Below, piece after piece: positions 16,989-26,501 of a stretch of DNA of 64,000 nt. The DNA lies in assembly GCF_000010805.1 (NCBI RefSeq), contig NC_012522.1:310001-374000 (forward strand), in the 5' to 3' direction. The translations under genes and the position numbers were made by a program. Source of the stretch: Rhodococcus opacus B4 (GTDB taxonomy: Bacteria; Actinomycetota; Actinomycetes; Mycobacteriales; Mycobacteriaceae). Position 1 is the stretch's first letter; every line of letters begins with the position of its first letter. The notes beneath the pieces are model-generated. The model was not told the origin of the DNA and made no database searches. It was given only the letters and a program-made list of their open reading frames with translations.

Positions 16989-18005
16989 GTGACGCCCCTG
17001 TCCCGCCTCGTTTCGGCCGCCGCGCTCGGCACGGTCGCCGTGCTCGCCCTCGCCGCGTGCTCCGAGCCCGCCGCAGCCGATTCCGAACAGGCCGGCGCCG
17101 GAACGCTGACGGTGTACACCTCCGAACCGCAGGCCAAGATCGACGCGCTCGTCGCCGCATTCACCGCAGAGACGGGTATCGACGTCGAGGTGTTCCGCGC
17201 CGGCACCGGCGACTTGACCGCCCGCATCGAGGCCGAACGCACCACCGGCACGATCGGCGCCGACGTGCTGCTCGCGGCCGACGCCCCGACCTTCGAGGGC
17301 TACAAGACCGCGGGGATGCTGCAGCAATACACCCCCGCCGACGTGAACGCACTGAACCCGGACGTCGTCGATCCCGACGGCTACTACGTCGGCACCCGCA
17401 TCATCCCGACCGTGATCGCCTACAACACCGCGGCAGTCGACGCGCCTCCCACGGCGTGGAAGGATCTGGCCGACCCGAAGTACCGCGGCAAGATCACGCT
17501 GCCGAATCCGGACGTGTCCGGTGCCGCCGCCTTCAACACCGCGGTGTGGCTCAGCACGCCCGAACTCGGCGAGGGCTGGCTCGAGGCCCTGGCCGCCAAC
17601 GATCCGGTGGTCGCCGAGAGCAACGGACCGGTCGGGCAGGCCGTCGCGGCCGGAACGCAGCCGGTGGGCATCGTCGTCGACTACCTGGTGCGGGAACTGG
17701 CGGCGAAGGGATCGCCGATCGCGCTCACGTATCCCACGGACGGCATTCCGTACATCTCGCAGCCGGCCGGCATCTTCACCGATTCGGACGATGCCGAGGC
17801 TGCCCGCAAGTTCGTCGACTTCCTCGTGAGCAAGCAGGGGCAGGAACTCGCCGTCGAGCAGCAGTACCTGCCGGTGCGCGGCGACGTCGGTACCCCGGAC
17901 GGGGCACCGGCACTGTCCGACCTGGCGTTGCTCACCCCGGATCTGCAGGAGATCACGAAGATCCAGGACGACGCGGTCCGGAAGTTCAATGGTCTCGTCG
18001 GTTAG
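16989..18005 (+). CDS. ABC transporter substrate-binding lipoprotein, iron(III) type
   Basis: 338 residues; GTG start eight bases after AGGAG. The N-terminus is a lipoprotein signal (VAVLALAACSEP). The mature protein matches the FbpA/AfuA-type binding fold: TLTVYTSEPQAKIDALVAAF, GADVLLAADAPTFEGYK, VIAYNTAAVDAPPTAWKDL, FVDFLVSKQGQELA. Family members bind ferric iron or, in other branches, phosphonates, thiamine or sulfate-like anions, so iron is likely rather than certain. It heads an operon with a fused permease (17-base overlap) and an ATPase. No clear IdeR box was found upstream. Confidence 0.88.
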   Translation: MTPLSRLVSAAALGTVAVLALAACSEPAAADSEQAGAGTLTVYTSEPQAKIDALVAAFTAETGIDVEVFRAGTGDLTARIEAERTTGTIGADVLLAADAPTFEGYKTAGMLQQYTPADVNALNPDVVDPDGYYVGTRIIPTVIAYNTAAVDAPPTAWKDLADPKYRGKITLPNPDVSGAAAFNTAVWLSTPELGEGWLEALAANDPVVAESNGPVGQAVAAGTQPVGIVVDYLVRELAAKGSPIALTYPTDGIPYISQPAGIFTDSDDAEAARKFVDFLVSKQGQELAVEQQYLPVRGDVGTPDGAPALSDLALLTPDLQEITKIQDDAVRKFNGLVG

Positions 18006-19656
18006 GACCGTTTCCTCCAACGCTGCCCGGGCCCTGCCCGGGCAGCGGTTCGATCCCGTCGGTGCCGTGCGGGTGGCGCTGTGGTTGTTCGCCGCCGCGG
18101 TGATAGTCGCGCCGCTCGCCACCGTCGTGTCACTCGGGTTCGGCGGCAACCACATTGCGCAACTGATCGACGGCGGCATCGCAGGCGCCGCGACCCACAG
18201 CGCGGTCTCGGCCGGCCTGTCGGCGGTGTTCGCGGTCGCCCTCGCTACCGTGATGGCGTTACTGCTCGACCGCACGGATCTGCCCGGCCGCGGCATTCTG
18301 CGCCTGATCCTGTTGTCGCCGTTGCTGATCCCACCGTTCGTCGGGGCTATCGCGTGGACCGGACTTCTCGGCCCGAGCGGCCTCGTGAACCGATTCTGGG
18401 CGGAGCGGTTCGGTGGTCCGCTGTGGAACATCTACGGCGGTGACGGCGTCGTCTTCCTGCTCACGGTGCATTCGTACCCGCTGGCGTACCTGATCATCGC
18501 GGCGGCGCTGCGGAAGGTGCCGGGTGACCTCGAGCAGATCGCTCGGATCGGGGGCGCCTCCCCGTGGCGCGCGATGCGCACCGTGACGCTGCCGCTGTTG
18601 CGTCCCGCACTGCTCGCCGCGTTCACCCTCACCGCGGTGTCGAATCTGGCCGACTTCGGGATTCCCGCACTGATCGGCCTGCCGGAGCGTTACGTCACGT
18701 TGTCGACGATGGTGTACCGCTACATCCAGTCCGGCACGGTGGACCGGCCGCTCGAAGTGGTCTCCACCATCGGGGTCGTGCTGCTGTTGCTCGCCGTCCT
18801 CGCGGTGTTCGTCGATCGGCGACTGTCGCGGCGCAGCAGGCAACTCGACGGTCCGGTCACCGCCCCGCAGCCGTTGCCGCTCGGCGGTGGCCGCATCCCG
18901 GTCGGCACGCTCGCCTGGACCGTCGGTCTCGCGCTGACGGGGCTTCCGATCTTCGCGCTCGCCTCCCAGGCGCTGCTGCCCGCCCCGGGCGTCCCGCTGG
19001 CCTGGGACAACCTGACGCTCGAAAGCATCGCGGCAGCCGTGACCGCACCGGGCACCGTAGTCGGCGTGCAGAACTCGCTCCTGCTCGCCGTCGGCGCGGG
19101 AATCGTGTGCGCTGTCGCGGGCCTCGTGCTCGGGGTGCTCACCACCCGCACCCGGTCGCGGGACAACGCGAGCCTCGATCTGCTGGCGATGCTGCCGCAG
19201 GCCGTACCCGGGCTGGTCATCGCGGTGGGCTGGCTGATCGTCGGCCGCTATACGGGTCTGTTCGACACCCGTTGGGTGATCCTGTGCGCCTACGTCACCG
19301 CGTTCCTGGCGATCGTCGTGCAGGCGGTGCGTGCGCCGTTGTCCACCACCCCCGCGTCGCTGGAGGAGGCAGCACGCGCATCCGGCGCGTCGCGCCTGCG
19401 GACATTGCGGGACGTGCCGGTGGCGATGACGGTGCCCGCCGCGGCGACCGGCGGTGTGCTGGTGGCGTTGACCGCGGTACGCGAGCTGACCATGTCGGTG
19501 CTGCTCGTCGCACCCGGAACCCAGACGCTCGGGGTCTCCATCTTCAACCTGCAGCAGGCCGGCGACTACAACGCCGCATCCGCCCTGTCCCTGCTCGTCA
19601 CGATCGTCGGCATCGCCGGTCTCGGCCTGTTCGCCGGCACCCGCGCCGGGCGCTGA
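17989..19656 (+). CDS. ABC transporter permease with two fused membrane domains (FbpB type)
   Basis: 555 residues with about 12 transmembrane segments in two homologous halves. Each carries an EAA loop (AARKVPGDLEQIARIGGASPW-like near residue 175 and ASLEEAARASGASRLRTLRD near 460), the docking site for the ATPase. FbpB of ferric iron transporters has this fused layout. The ATG start lies within the end of the binding-protein gene, giving translational coupling. The ATPase gene follows after 27 bases. Confidence 0.9.
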   Translation: MVSSVRTVSSNAARALPGQRFDPVGAVRVALWLFAAAVIVAPLATVVSLGFGGNHIAQLIDGGIAGAATHSAVSAGLSAVFAVALATVMALLLDRTDLPGRGILRLILLSPLLIPPFVGAIAWTGLLGPSGLVNRFWAERFGGPLWNIYGGDGVVFLLTVHSYPLAYLIIAAALRKVPGDLEQIARIGGASPWRAMRTVTLPLLRPALLAAFTLTAVSNLADFGIPALIGLPERYVTLSTMVYRYIQSGTVDRPLEVVSTIGVVLLLLAVLAVFVDRRLSRRSRQLDGPVTAPQPLPLGGGRIPVGTLAWTVGLALTGLPIFALASQALLPAPGVPLAWDNLTLESIAAAVTAPGTVVGVQNSLLLAVGAGIVCAVAGLVLGVLTTRTRSRDNASLDLLAMLPQAVPGLVIAVGWLIVGRYTGLFDTRWVILCAYVTAFLAIVVQAVRAPLSTTPASLEEAARASGASRLRTLRDVPVAMTVPAAATGGVLVALTAVRELTMSVLLVAPGTQTLGVSIFNLQQAGDYNAASALSLLVTIVGIAGLGLFAGTRAGR

Positions 19657-19683
19657 CCCACTCCACAGATCGGAATCCTCTTC

Positions 19684-20787
19684 ATGTCCGCGATCACCCT
19701 CACCGGTGTCGACCTCCACTACCCCGACGGCACCACGGGACTGTCCGGCGTCGACCTGGACGTACGCGACGGCGAGTTCGTCGCGCTGGTCGGACCGTCG
19801 GGTTCCGGTAAGACCACCCTGCTCCGCACAGTCGCCGGGTTCCTCGCCCCCACCGCGGGACTCGTGCGGCTGGGTGACGAGGTCGTTGCCGACGGCACCC
19901 GTGCCGTGCCGCCCGACAAGCGCGGACTGGGAATGGTGTTCCAGCAGCATGCGATCTGGCCGCACCGCAGCGTCGGGCGCAACGTCGCCTATCCCCTCGA
20001 GGTCGCCAAGGTGCCGCGCGCCCGCCGCGCCGAGCGGGTCGCCGACGTGCTCGACCTGGTGGGGCTACCCGGGTTGGCCAAACGTGATCCGGCGACGCTG
20101 TCCGGTGGGCAGCGCCAGCGCGTCGCTCTCGCCCGGGCGCTGGTGGCGCAACCCCGCGCGCTGCTGCTCGACGAGGCACTGTCCGCACTGGACGAACCGC
20201 TGCGCGATCGGTTGCGTCTCGAACTGCGCACCCTCACCCGCGCGCAGAACCTGACGGTCGTGCACGTCACGCACGATCGTGCCGAGGCCCTCGCCCTCGC
20301 CGACCGGGTCGTCGTGCTCGACAGCGGGCGAATTCAACAGGTCGGCACACCGGAGGAACTCGTGCAGCGGCCGCGTTCAGCCTTCGTCGCGAAGTTCCTC
20401 TCGGACGCGAGTCTGCTGCCCGGCACCGTGTCCGAGCATGGCTTCTCGAGCACCGACGGCGGCGTGCACGTGAGCCGGGACCGGCTGGCGGACAGATCAT
20501 CCGGAACCGGTATCCTCGCCGTGCTGCCCTCCGACATCGAGGTCACGTCGACGGAGAGCGCGGGTACCGCCCGGGGGATCGTGATGTCGTCACTGTTCGG
20601 GCGCGACGCAAGCGACGTCGTGGTGTCCTGCCGCGGGGCGAAATTCCGGTGCGCGGTCCGCGGAACCCGGCCGGCTGTCGGCGACCGCGTCGGGCTGACG
20701 ATCCGCCGAGCCCTGTTCTACCCGGCCCCGTCGAAGACCGCGCCGCCCGCTCACGGCGCCGCGACGCTCGCCGGCGCGCCGCGCTGA
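19684..20787 (+). CDS. ABC transporter ATP-binding protein (FbpC/PotA-like)
   Basis: 367 residues. ATPase motifs are complete: Walker A GPSGSGKTT, Q-loop VFQQHAIWPH, signature LSGGQRQRVALARAL, Walker B LLLDEALSALDE, H-loop VTHDRAEAL. A C-terminal regulatory OB-like region of about 130 residues follows, as in FbpC and PotA. It should energise the preceding permease. The downstream gene is convergent. Confidence 0.93.
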   Translation: MSAITLTGVDLHYPDGTTGLSGVDLDVRDGEFVALVGPSGSGKTTLLRTVAGFLAPTAGLVRLGDEVVADGTRAVPPDKRGLGMVFQQHAIWPHRSVGRNVAYPLEVAKVPRARRAERVADVLDLVGLPGLAKRDPATLSGGQRQRVALARALVAQPRALLLDEALSALDEPLRDRLRLELRTLTRAQNLTVVHVTHDRAEALALADRVVVLDSGRIQQVGTPEELVQRPRSAFVAKFLSDASLLPGTVSEHGFSSTDGGVHVSRDRLADRSSGTGILAVLPSDIEVTSTESAGTARGIVMSSLFGRDASDVVVSCRGAKFRCAVRGTRPAVGDRVGLTIRRALFYPAPSKTAPPAHGAATLAGAPR

Positions 20788-20810
20788 GCGTAGCCCGACG
20801 GACCCGGGCG

Positions 20811-21437
20811 TCACCTCCCCGTCTCTCCCGGACTGCGAGTCCCGCCGTCTCGCTGCCGTGCCCTCGGACGACCGATCGTGGGTGCGAGCCGCCACAATCC
20901 GGCGGCGGCGAGCACGTGCCACAGTGCGTGGCCGGGCAGGAGACAATCCGGGCGGCAGATCGATGTCCGGTCGCCCACGGCGCCGAGCAGCGCGCCGGAC
21001 GCGACAAGCACTGCCGCGACGATCGTCGTGCGCCGCAACTCCGGTCGCACGCGGGCGCGTTCCAGGCAGAGTCCGACCGCGACGGCGGCGAGCAGTGCCT
21101 GCACGATCGTCGACGCCGTCGGGCCGGCGGCCACGACAGGAATCATCAGGAGCGGAACTACGAGCCACCACCCCGGCGACATCCGGCGGCCGAACCGATC
21201 GGATGCGGCGTCGACGGCGATGTAGGCGAGCACCGTCGCGATCGGGATGTCGTGCGCGTAGCCCTGCCACGGCGGGTCGGGCCCGTGCTGGATCAGCGAC
21301 CCGACACCGACCGCGACGACGAGCAAGCCGTAGGTGACGGTCGGCGCGTCACGCCGGCGACCCGCGACGACGGCGAGGCCGGCAACCACGAAGGCCAGGC
21401 TGGTGACGGCGGCGGCCTGCTGCCCGATGCCTCCCAT
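20811..21437 (-). CDS. Polytopic membrane protein, possible CREST-type
   Basis: 208 residues from the MGGIGQQAAAV start; the longer frame upstream has no membrane character and would overlap the divergent gene. Six or seven hydrophobic spans are visible. Polar residues sit inside spans: IQHGPDPPW, AYIAVDAASD, and a final CLLPGHALWHVLAAAGLW with HxxxH. This spacing of His/Asp resembles the CREST membrane-hydrolase superfamily (ceramidase-like), but the match is from memory and weak. Otherwise unknown. Confidence 0.6.
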   Translation of the reverse strand: MGGIGQQAAAVTSLAFVVAGLAVVAGRRRDAPTVTYGLLVVAVGVGSLIQHGPDPPWQGYAHDIPIATVLAYIAVDAASDRFGRRMSPGWWLVVPLLMIPVVAAGPTASTIVQALLAAVAVGLCLERARVRPELRRTTIVAAVLVASGALLGAVGDRTSICRPDCLLPGHALWHVLAAAGLWRLAPTIGRPRARQRDGGTRSPGETGR

Positions 21438-21532
21438 ACTCCGAGGTTTCCAAAGCCGCCGCCGCACCGCAATCACGATCGGACGGTACGAAACCTTCCG
21501 GTCGGACTTTTTCTGTGGCATCGTAACGATCC

Positions 21533-22267
21533 ATGGGGGACACAGCAGTCGACGCCGTCGCCATCTACCACGCAACCGCAGCGAACCGACGGGGCACGCC
21601 CTGGGTGGCGCTGGACTACGACGTCGAGCCCGGATCGCGGCATACGTTGCTGCAGAACCTGGCTGGGCGCGGGTGGCGGAACCCGAGCCCCGCCTTCGAC
21701 GGCGTCGACGACCTGCCGTCGGCTGTGCTGTCGCTGCACTCGGCCGATGGACGCACCCTGTTGATCGAGGACGGCACGGACGTCCTCTTCGAGGGTGTCG
21801 TCGTGCCTCCGCACGGGTGGCTCGAACACGTTCGCATGCTCGGCGCGGTCGGCGTGATCGCCGGGGCAGGTATCACGGCCGCACCCGACTGGCAGCGACA
21901 ACTCCCCCGCCTGGCCCGCGAGAGCGAACTTCTCGGGTCGACCGCCACGGTCACGTTCAGCAGCGCCTTCGGCCGGGAGGACTTCCACGCGTTCGCATAC
22001 GAGGTGGTCTCGGCGTTGCGGCCGGCACTGCCTGCGGAGGCGCTGCACGATGCGGGCTTCGCACTCGAGGACGACCGGCCCCACCGCGCGGTCCTCGAGG
22101 TCCTCGACAGCGCGGTGCAGCACCGGGTCGCGGTTCCCGCCCGCATCGTCGACATGCTCGAACGCCGCGCCGTGGACCGCACGTCGTTCGGGTGGCGGGA
22201 CGCCCGAACGCTGAAGCGTCTCCTGCGGAAGGTGCACACCGACGGCCGCGCGCCTGCCGGACGCTGA
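21533..22267 (+). CDS. Conserved hypothetical protein, 244 aa
   Basis: Not recognised. Soluble, mixed alpha/beta; starts MGDTAVDAVAIYHATAANRR. A basic C-terminal third (RIVDMLERRAVDRTSFGWRD, then TLKRLLRKVH) could be helical and nucleic-acid facing. No signal peptide or membrane span. It is divergent from the membrane protein with a 95-base gap, and precedes a PaaK-like ligase by about 120 bases in the same direction, so the two may share a transcript. Confidence 0.6.
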   Translation: MGDTAVDAVAIYHATAANRRGTPWVALDYDVEPGSRHTLLQNLAGRGWRNPSPAFDGVDDLPSAVLSLHSADGRTLLIEDGTDVLFEGVVVPPHGWLEHVRMLGAVGVIAGAGITAAPDWQRQLPRLARESELLGSTATVTFSSAFGREDFHAFAYEVVSALRPALPAEALHDAGFALEDDRPHRAVLEVLDSAVQHRVAVPARIVDMLERRAVDRTSFGWRDARTLKRLLRKVHTDGRAPAGR

Positions 22268-22389
22268 ACCCGTACCGGCCGCAACACCACGGGCCCGCGT
22301 ACAGCCATGACGATCGGGACCCCGCTGTGCGAGACTCGAATACGCAGGGACGACAGTGGTACGCCGGACCGACCTGAGCGGAGGCCGTC

Positions 22390-23790
22390 ATGTCCCGATC
22401 GGTACCCGGAGACGGGTCGGACGACCCGGGGCACATGGCGTACGCGCGTGTGCGCGCCGGCCAGGTGAATGCGGTTCAGGCGGCCCTCGGGGACCACACG
22501 GGACGCCTGGAATGGCCACGAGAACAGATCGAGCACTACCGGACCGCGCGGCTACGGGCCCTGCTCTCGCACGCCCGTGAACGGTCGCCGTTCCACGCCC
22601 GGCGACTCCGCGGTCTCGATCCGTCGACGGCCACGGTCGCCGACCTGGCGTCGCTGCCGATGATGACCAAGCAGGACGCGCAGGACGAGTGGGATGCGAT
22701 CGTCACCACCGGTGACCTCGATCGCGCGCGGGCCGAACGAATTCTGGCCGAGCAGCAATGGTTTTCGTACACCCCGAACGACGAACAGATTTTCAGCTCG
22801 GGTGGATCGAGTGGTGTCCGCGGCGTCTACGTGTGGGATTGGCAGTTCTACGTGTCGGCCGCGTGCCTGGCCTGGCGGGTACAGGCGCGGGAGGAACGGA
22901 TGGTACCGATGCGGCCTTCGTCGCGTCTCGCCGTGCTGGCCGCCGGCGTTCCCCCGCACGCGAGCACCCCACTGTTCGATGTGCCGACGGCACCGGGGAT
23001 GGAGACCGTCGTCATCCCGGCAGGTGCACCGTTCGACGAGATCCTCGCCGCGGTGGCCGCCGCCCACCCCACGCACCTGGTCGGTTATGCGTCGGTGATC
23101 GGACGGCTCGCCCGGGCCGCCCTGTCCGGGGATCTGCAGGTCCGCCCCGTCCGGGTGAGCACCAACTCCGAGCCACTGCTGGACGAGGATCGGCAGGCCA
23201 TCGACGAAGCCTGGTCCGTGCCGATCCACAACCTCTGGGGGTCGACCGAGATCGGCGTGCAAGCAGTCGGTTGCGGGCAAGGCGAAGGTCTGCACGTGTG
23301 CGAGGACGAGGTGGTGCTCGAACGTGTCGACGCCGGTGGCGCCCCGGTCGCCGCCGATGCGCCCGCAGTCCGAACGCTCGCCACCGGCCTCGCCAACCGG
23401 ACGTTTCCCTTCATCCGTTACGACCTCGGCGATCAGGTCACGTTGCTGCCCGGCACCTGCCCGTGCGGAAGTGCCTTCGTGCGCGTCGCCGACATCGGTG
23501 GGCGGCGCGACGACGATTTCCGATACGGGACGAAAACTGTGCCCGCGAGCACATTTCGTTACGTCCTCGGCGCAGATCCGCGTGTCTCGGAGTACCAGGT
23601 CAGGCAGACCGTCGACGGTGCGGAGATCTTCGCGGTCGGCGACCCCGACGTCGCCCGGCTGACCTCTGCTGTCGCCGCGGCGCTGCGCCGGCAGGGATTG
23701 TCCGATCCGCAAGTCCGGATCGAGGTCGTCGACCACCTACAGCGTCATCAGGCGAGCGGGAAACTGCAGCGGTTCATCGCACTGCGGTAG
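22390..23790 (+). CDS. Adenylate-forming ligase, phenylacetate-CoA ligase (PaaK) family
   Basis: 466 residues. AMP-binding motifs are readable: the glycine-rich loop SSGGSSGVRG, the WGSTEIG motif, and RYDLGDQVTL with Asp for ribose binding; the C-terminal lysine loop is HQASGKLQRF. A zinc-binding-like cluster CPCGSAF is present, as in PaaK relatives. It should adenylate a carboxylic acid and make a thioester. No phenylacetate pathway genes are nearby, so the true acid is unknown. The N-terminal 40 residues are not conserved-looking, so an internal start is possible. Confidence 0.78.
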   Translation: MSRSVPGDGSDDPGHMAYARVRAGQVNAVQAALGDHTGRLEWPREQIEHYRTARLRALLSHARERSPFHARRLRGLDPSTATVADLASLPMMTKQDAQDEWDAIVTTGDLDRARAERILAEQQWFSYTPNDEQIFSSGGSSGVRGVYVWDWQFYVSAACLAWRVQAREERMVPMRPSSRLAVLAAGVPPHASTPLFDVPTAPGMETVVIPAGAPFDEILAAVAAAHPTHLVGYASVIGRLARAALSGDLQVRPVRVSTNSEPLLDEDRQAIDEAWSVPIHNLWGSTEIGVQAVGCGQGEGLHVCEDEVVLERVDAGGAPVAADAPAVRTLATGLANRTFPFIRYDLGDQVTLLPGTCPCGSAFVRVADIGGRRDDDFRYGTKTVPASTFRYVLGADPRVSEYQVRQTVDGAEIFAVGDPDVARLTSAVAAALRRQGLSDPQVRIEVVDHLQRHQASGKLQRFIALR

Positions 23791-23926
23791 CGCGCAGGTG
23801 GTTCGTGGCACTCCCCCGGGAGGCCGGCCCGGGCAGGGGTCGCCGATCCTCACCCCAGGGTGCCTGTCGCTGCGGCCGCTCCCGTCCGACGATGGTCGTA
23901 CACGGTCACCCAGTCGAGGAGCAACG

Positions 23927-24244
23927 ATGACGGACAGTGATTCCGGGGCAGTCACCGAGGACGCCACAGGCGCAGTCTCCGACGGCACGGATCTAATTCG
24001 CGTTCACGCCGAGATCGCCCGGCTCGATGCGGAGATTCTGGACGCGGTCAATCGCCGCCTCGTTCTCGCACAGCTCGCCGCTCGAACCCGCGTCGAGTCC
24101 GGTGCACCGATGGTCGCGCTCGGCGGGGAGACCGACGTGATCCGCCGCTATCAGGACGAATTGGGCCCCCGGGGTTCGCTGCTGGCGCTGGAACTGCTCC
24201 GGCTGGCGCGGCCGCCCTTTTCGTCGACGTACCGAACACGGTAG
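23927..24244 (+). CDS. Chorismate mutase (AroQ-type, short)
   Basis: 105 residues; ATG six bases after GAGGAG. The chorismate mutase type II helix pattern is seen: LIRVHAEIARLDAEILDAVN, RRLVLAQLAARTRVESG, then an active-site Lys/Arg-like position and GPRGSLLALELLRLARPP. The enzyme turns chorismate into prephenate for Phe/Tyr synthesis. The first 25 residues are a disordered tail. The more conserved exported or secondary forms (Rv0948c-like, about 105 aa) have this size. A longer in-frame extension upstream is non-coding. Confidence 0.82.
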   Translation: MTDSDSGAVTEDATGAVSDGTDLIRVHAEIARLDAEILDAVNRRLVLAQLAARTRVESGAPMVALGGETDVIRRYQDELGPRGSLLALELLRLARPPFSSTYRTR

Positions 24245-24378
24245 CCGTACCGACACCCACCTCGGTCGATACCGATCGCGAGAGCAGTGCCCAGCAGTCT
24301 TCGCGACGCTGGGCACTGTTCGCTCGTTCGGCGCGATCCGGGAGATGGCAGTCATCGCCCGGGCTCACGAGACGTCCT

Positions 24379-24873
24379 TCAGGCGTTCACTTCCCGCAAC
24401 TCGTCCGTGGATCCGGGCTCGCCGGCGGCAGCTTCGTCGTCGACCCGTGCGGTGCGCACGCCATGAGCAATGAGGCGATCGAGCGAGAGTGCACCGCCGC
24501 CGAGGAAGATCATCAGGAACAGGGCCCAGCAGAAGATGGCAGAGAGTTCACCGTTGTTCTGGATGGGGAGAGCACCGTCCGGCTGATGGCTCCAGAAGTA
24601 GGCGTACGCCATCGAACCCGAGGCGAGGAACGCCGCGATTCGCGTCCCGAGACCGAGGAACAGCGCGGCGCCGCAGACGAGTTGGATCACGGCACCCCAC
24701 CAGCTCGGCCAGGCACCTACCGCTGCGGTGTGCCCGCTGTGAGGCGCGGTCGGCCACGCGAACAACGTCGAAGTTCCATGGCAGAAGAATAGGAAGCCGA
24801 TAACCACGCGAAACGCCGCGATGGCATAGTCGACACTGGCGCCGCGAAGGCGTGAGATCCTCTTGTTTGTCAC
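24379..24873 (-). CDS. DoxX-family membrane protein
   Basis: 164 residues with four transmembrane spans; typical motifs are RVVIGFLFFCHGTSTLF, GAVIQLVCGAALFLGLGTR and SMAYAYFWSHQPDGALP. DoxX proteins are small quinone-linked or thiosulfate/oxidative-stress membrane proteins; here the exact job is unknown. GTG at 24873 was chosen because the longer frame would cross an iron-box-like palindrome. The C-terminus is a hydrophilic acidic tail. It is divergent from the LLM oxidoreductase gene. Confidence 0.8.
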   Translation of the reverse strand: MTNKRISRLRGASVDYAIAAFRVVIGFLFFCHGTSTLFAWPTAPHSGHTAAVGAWPSWWGAVIQLVCGAALFLGLGTRIAAFLASGSMAYAYFWSHQPDGALPIQNNGELSAIFCWALFLMIFLGGGALSLDRLIAHGVRTARVDDEAAAGEPGSTDELREVNA

Positions 24874-24884
24874 ATCGCAGAAGA

Positions 24885-24903
24885 TAAGGCATGCCTGCCC
24901 TAA
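24885..24903 (-). promoter_or_regulatory. Candidate IdeR/DtxR-type iron box before the DoxX gene
   Basis: The minus strand reads TTAGGGCAGGCATGCCTTA. Against the IdeR consensus TTAGGTTAGGCTAACCTAA it matches at 13 of 19 positions by hand count, including TTAGG and CCT arms, with an inner perfect GGCATGCC. It sits 12 bases before the GTG start, where a repressor would block transcription. Confidence 0.4.
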
Positions 24904-25049
24904 GCGTTGCACCTGCGGGGCGTTTGAGCCCGGCCACGTGGGAAAACTCGGCCAAGTGTGGCAAGCATCACACTCGTGACGCTGAAGTCGCGGCGTTCAC
25001 CCGTCGCATTCGGCACCGGCAGAGCCACTTCGGGTGCATCGTGTTGTCC

Positions 25050-25976
25050 ATGCGCGATTTCCGATTCTCGTTCAACATCTTCGGCTTCGACTCCCGCGAT
25101 GCCCTTCTCGATCGATGCCGGCTCGGTGAGAGCGCCGGCTACGACACCGTGTTCGCCGCCGACCATCTCGGCGCCCCGGCTCCGTTCCCCCTGTTGGTGG
25201 CGGTCGCCGGCGCCACCGGACTGCGGGTCGGAACTCTGGTGCTCAACGCACCGTTCTGGAACGCCGCCCTGCTCGCTCGCGAGATCGCGACGACGGACGT
25301 CCTCACCGACGGAAGACTCGAGGTCGGTCTCGGTGCGGGGCACATGAAGTGGGAGTTCGACGCCGCCGGTGTCGAATGGAAGGCTTTCGGCGGCCGGGTC
25401 GAGCAGTTGTCGGAGTTGGTCGACGGGCTGCGCACGTGCTTCACGACGGACTTCGCCGAGCTACCGGAGGACCGCACCGTGCCACGACCGTTGCAGCGTC
25501 GAGGATTCGGCGGCTCGGGTCCACCCCTGATCATCGGCGGTACCGGCGACAGGGTGCTGCGGATCGCGGCCGCCCACGCCGACATCGTCGGTGTCGCGGG
25601 GACGTTTCAGATTCCGGGCCGGCCCCCGGGCACATTCCGTCTCGCCACCGCGGACGAGGCCGCCGAGCGAATTCGGTTCGTACGGACACACGCCGGTGCG
25701 AGAGCCGAGAGGATCGAATGGCATCTACTGGTCCAGTTGGTCGTCGAGACGGACGACCGCCGGGCCGCGGCGAACGAGATCGCCGAGCGGCTCGGCGGCA
25801 CCATGTCGGTGGACGACGTCCTCGGCACCCCGTACGTCCTCGTGGGAACCGTGGAGGAGATGGCCGGGCAACTCCGGAGCCATCGGGAGCGTTACGGTTT
25901 CTCGTACATCACCGTCCACGAGCCGTATCTGGAGGTGTTCGCCCCCGTGATCCGCCGACTCCGCGAACAAAATTGA
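25050..25976 (+). CDS. LLM-class (F420-dependent type) oxidoreductase
   Basis: 308 residues from MRDFRFSFNIFG. Luciferase-like TIM-barrel motifs: ESAGYDTVFAADHLG, ATGLRVGTLVLNAPFWN, LLAREIATTDVLTDGRLEVGLG-type segment near residue 80, and PPLIIGGTGDRVLRIAAAHA. This matches the F420-dependent mycobacterial group rather than the flavin luciferases, as I recall the family. The substrate is unknown. A longer upstream frame overlaps the DoxX promoter and is unlikely. The RBS is poor; GTG a few codons earlier is an alternative. Confidence 0.82.
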   Translation: MRDFRFSFNIFGFDSRDALLDRCRLGESAGYDTVFAADHLGAPAPFPLLVAVAGATGLRVGTLVLNAPFWNAALLAREIATTDVLTDGRLEVGLGAGHMKWEFDAAGVEWKAFGGRVEQLSELVDGLRTCFTTDFAELPEDRTVPRPLQRRGFGGSGPPLIIGGTGDRVLRIAAAHADIVGVAGTFQIPGRPPGTFRLATADEAAERIRFVRTHAGARAERIEWHLLVQLVVETDDRRAAANEIAERLGGTMSVDDVLGTPYVLVGTVEEMAGQLRSHRERYGFSYITVHEPYLEVFAPVIRRLREQN

Positions 25977-25987
25977 CGGACAACGAC

Positions 25988-26374
25988 TCACGGCGTGTTG
26001 ATGTACTCCTGGATGGCCTGCGCCGCCCTGGGATTGCCCTGTCCCATACCGACGATCGCACCGGTGATCGCACCGATCGGCGTGCCGATGATGCAGCCGG
26101 CGAGACTGCCGGGGAACATCGAGACACATCCGACGCCGAGACCCATGAGCGCGCCTATCGCCGTGCCGGCCGCTCCCCCGTTGGCCCAGCCGACGCCGAG
26201 TTCGTTGAGCATGTTCTCGAGGGCCTTCTGCTTGTCGACCTCGTGCCGGCCGGGGATCGCCAGTGCCGGCATTCCCGGGTTCGGTACGACGGGGTCGGCG
26301 TGCGCCGTACCCGCTCCGAGTGTCACCGTCGCTGCGACGAGGACCGATGCTGCCGATTTCTTGATCAAGTTCAT
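25988..26374 (-). CDS. Small exported glycine-rich protein, 128 aa
   Basis: Signal peptide KKSAASVLVAATVTLGAGTAHA, cleaved before DPVVPNPG. The mature part has a helical segment (HEVDKQKALENMLNELG) and then a glycine-zipper region (GGAAGTAIGALMGLGVG, GCIIGTPIGAITGAIVGMG), which could insert into or pack against a membrane. Two cysteines may pair. This looks like a mycolic-layer small protein common in Rhodococcus and Nocardia; no function is known. It is convergent with the LLM gene. Confidence 0.75.
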   Translation of the reverse strand: MNLIKKSAASVLVAATVTLGAGTAHADPVVPNPGMPALAIPGRHEVDKQKALENMLNELGVGWANGGAAGTAIGALMGLGVGCVSMFPGSLAGCIIGTPIGAITGAIVGMGQGNPRAAQAIQEYINTP

Positions 26375-26501
26375 CGCGATCCCACCCTGCTGAAGAAGGA
26401 AAAACCGGTTCCGACTGTAACCTGCGGCTGCATCATCGGTGGCGAAACCGCGGCATCGGAAGAGTACCGCGGTGAGCGCCCATCGGCACGGGCGAAAGCG
26501 T

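Noticed and set aside
18259..19965. A 568-codon leftward frame across the permease gene
   Set aside because: Antisense of the FbpB-like permease; made of charged low-complexity sequence with no domain.
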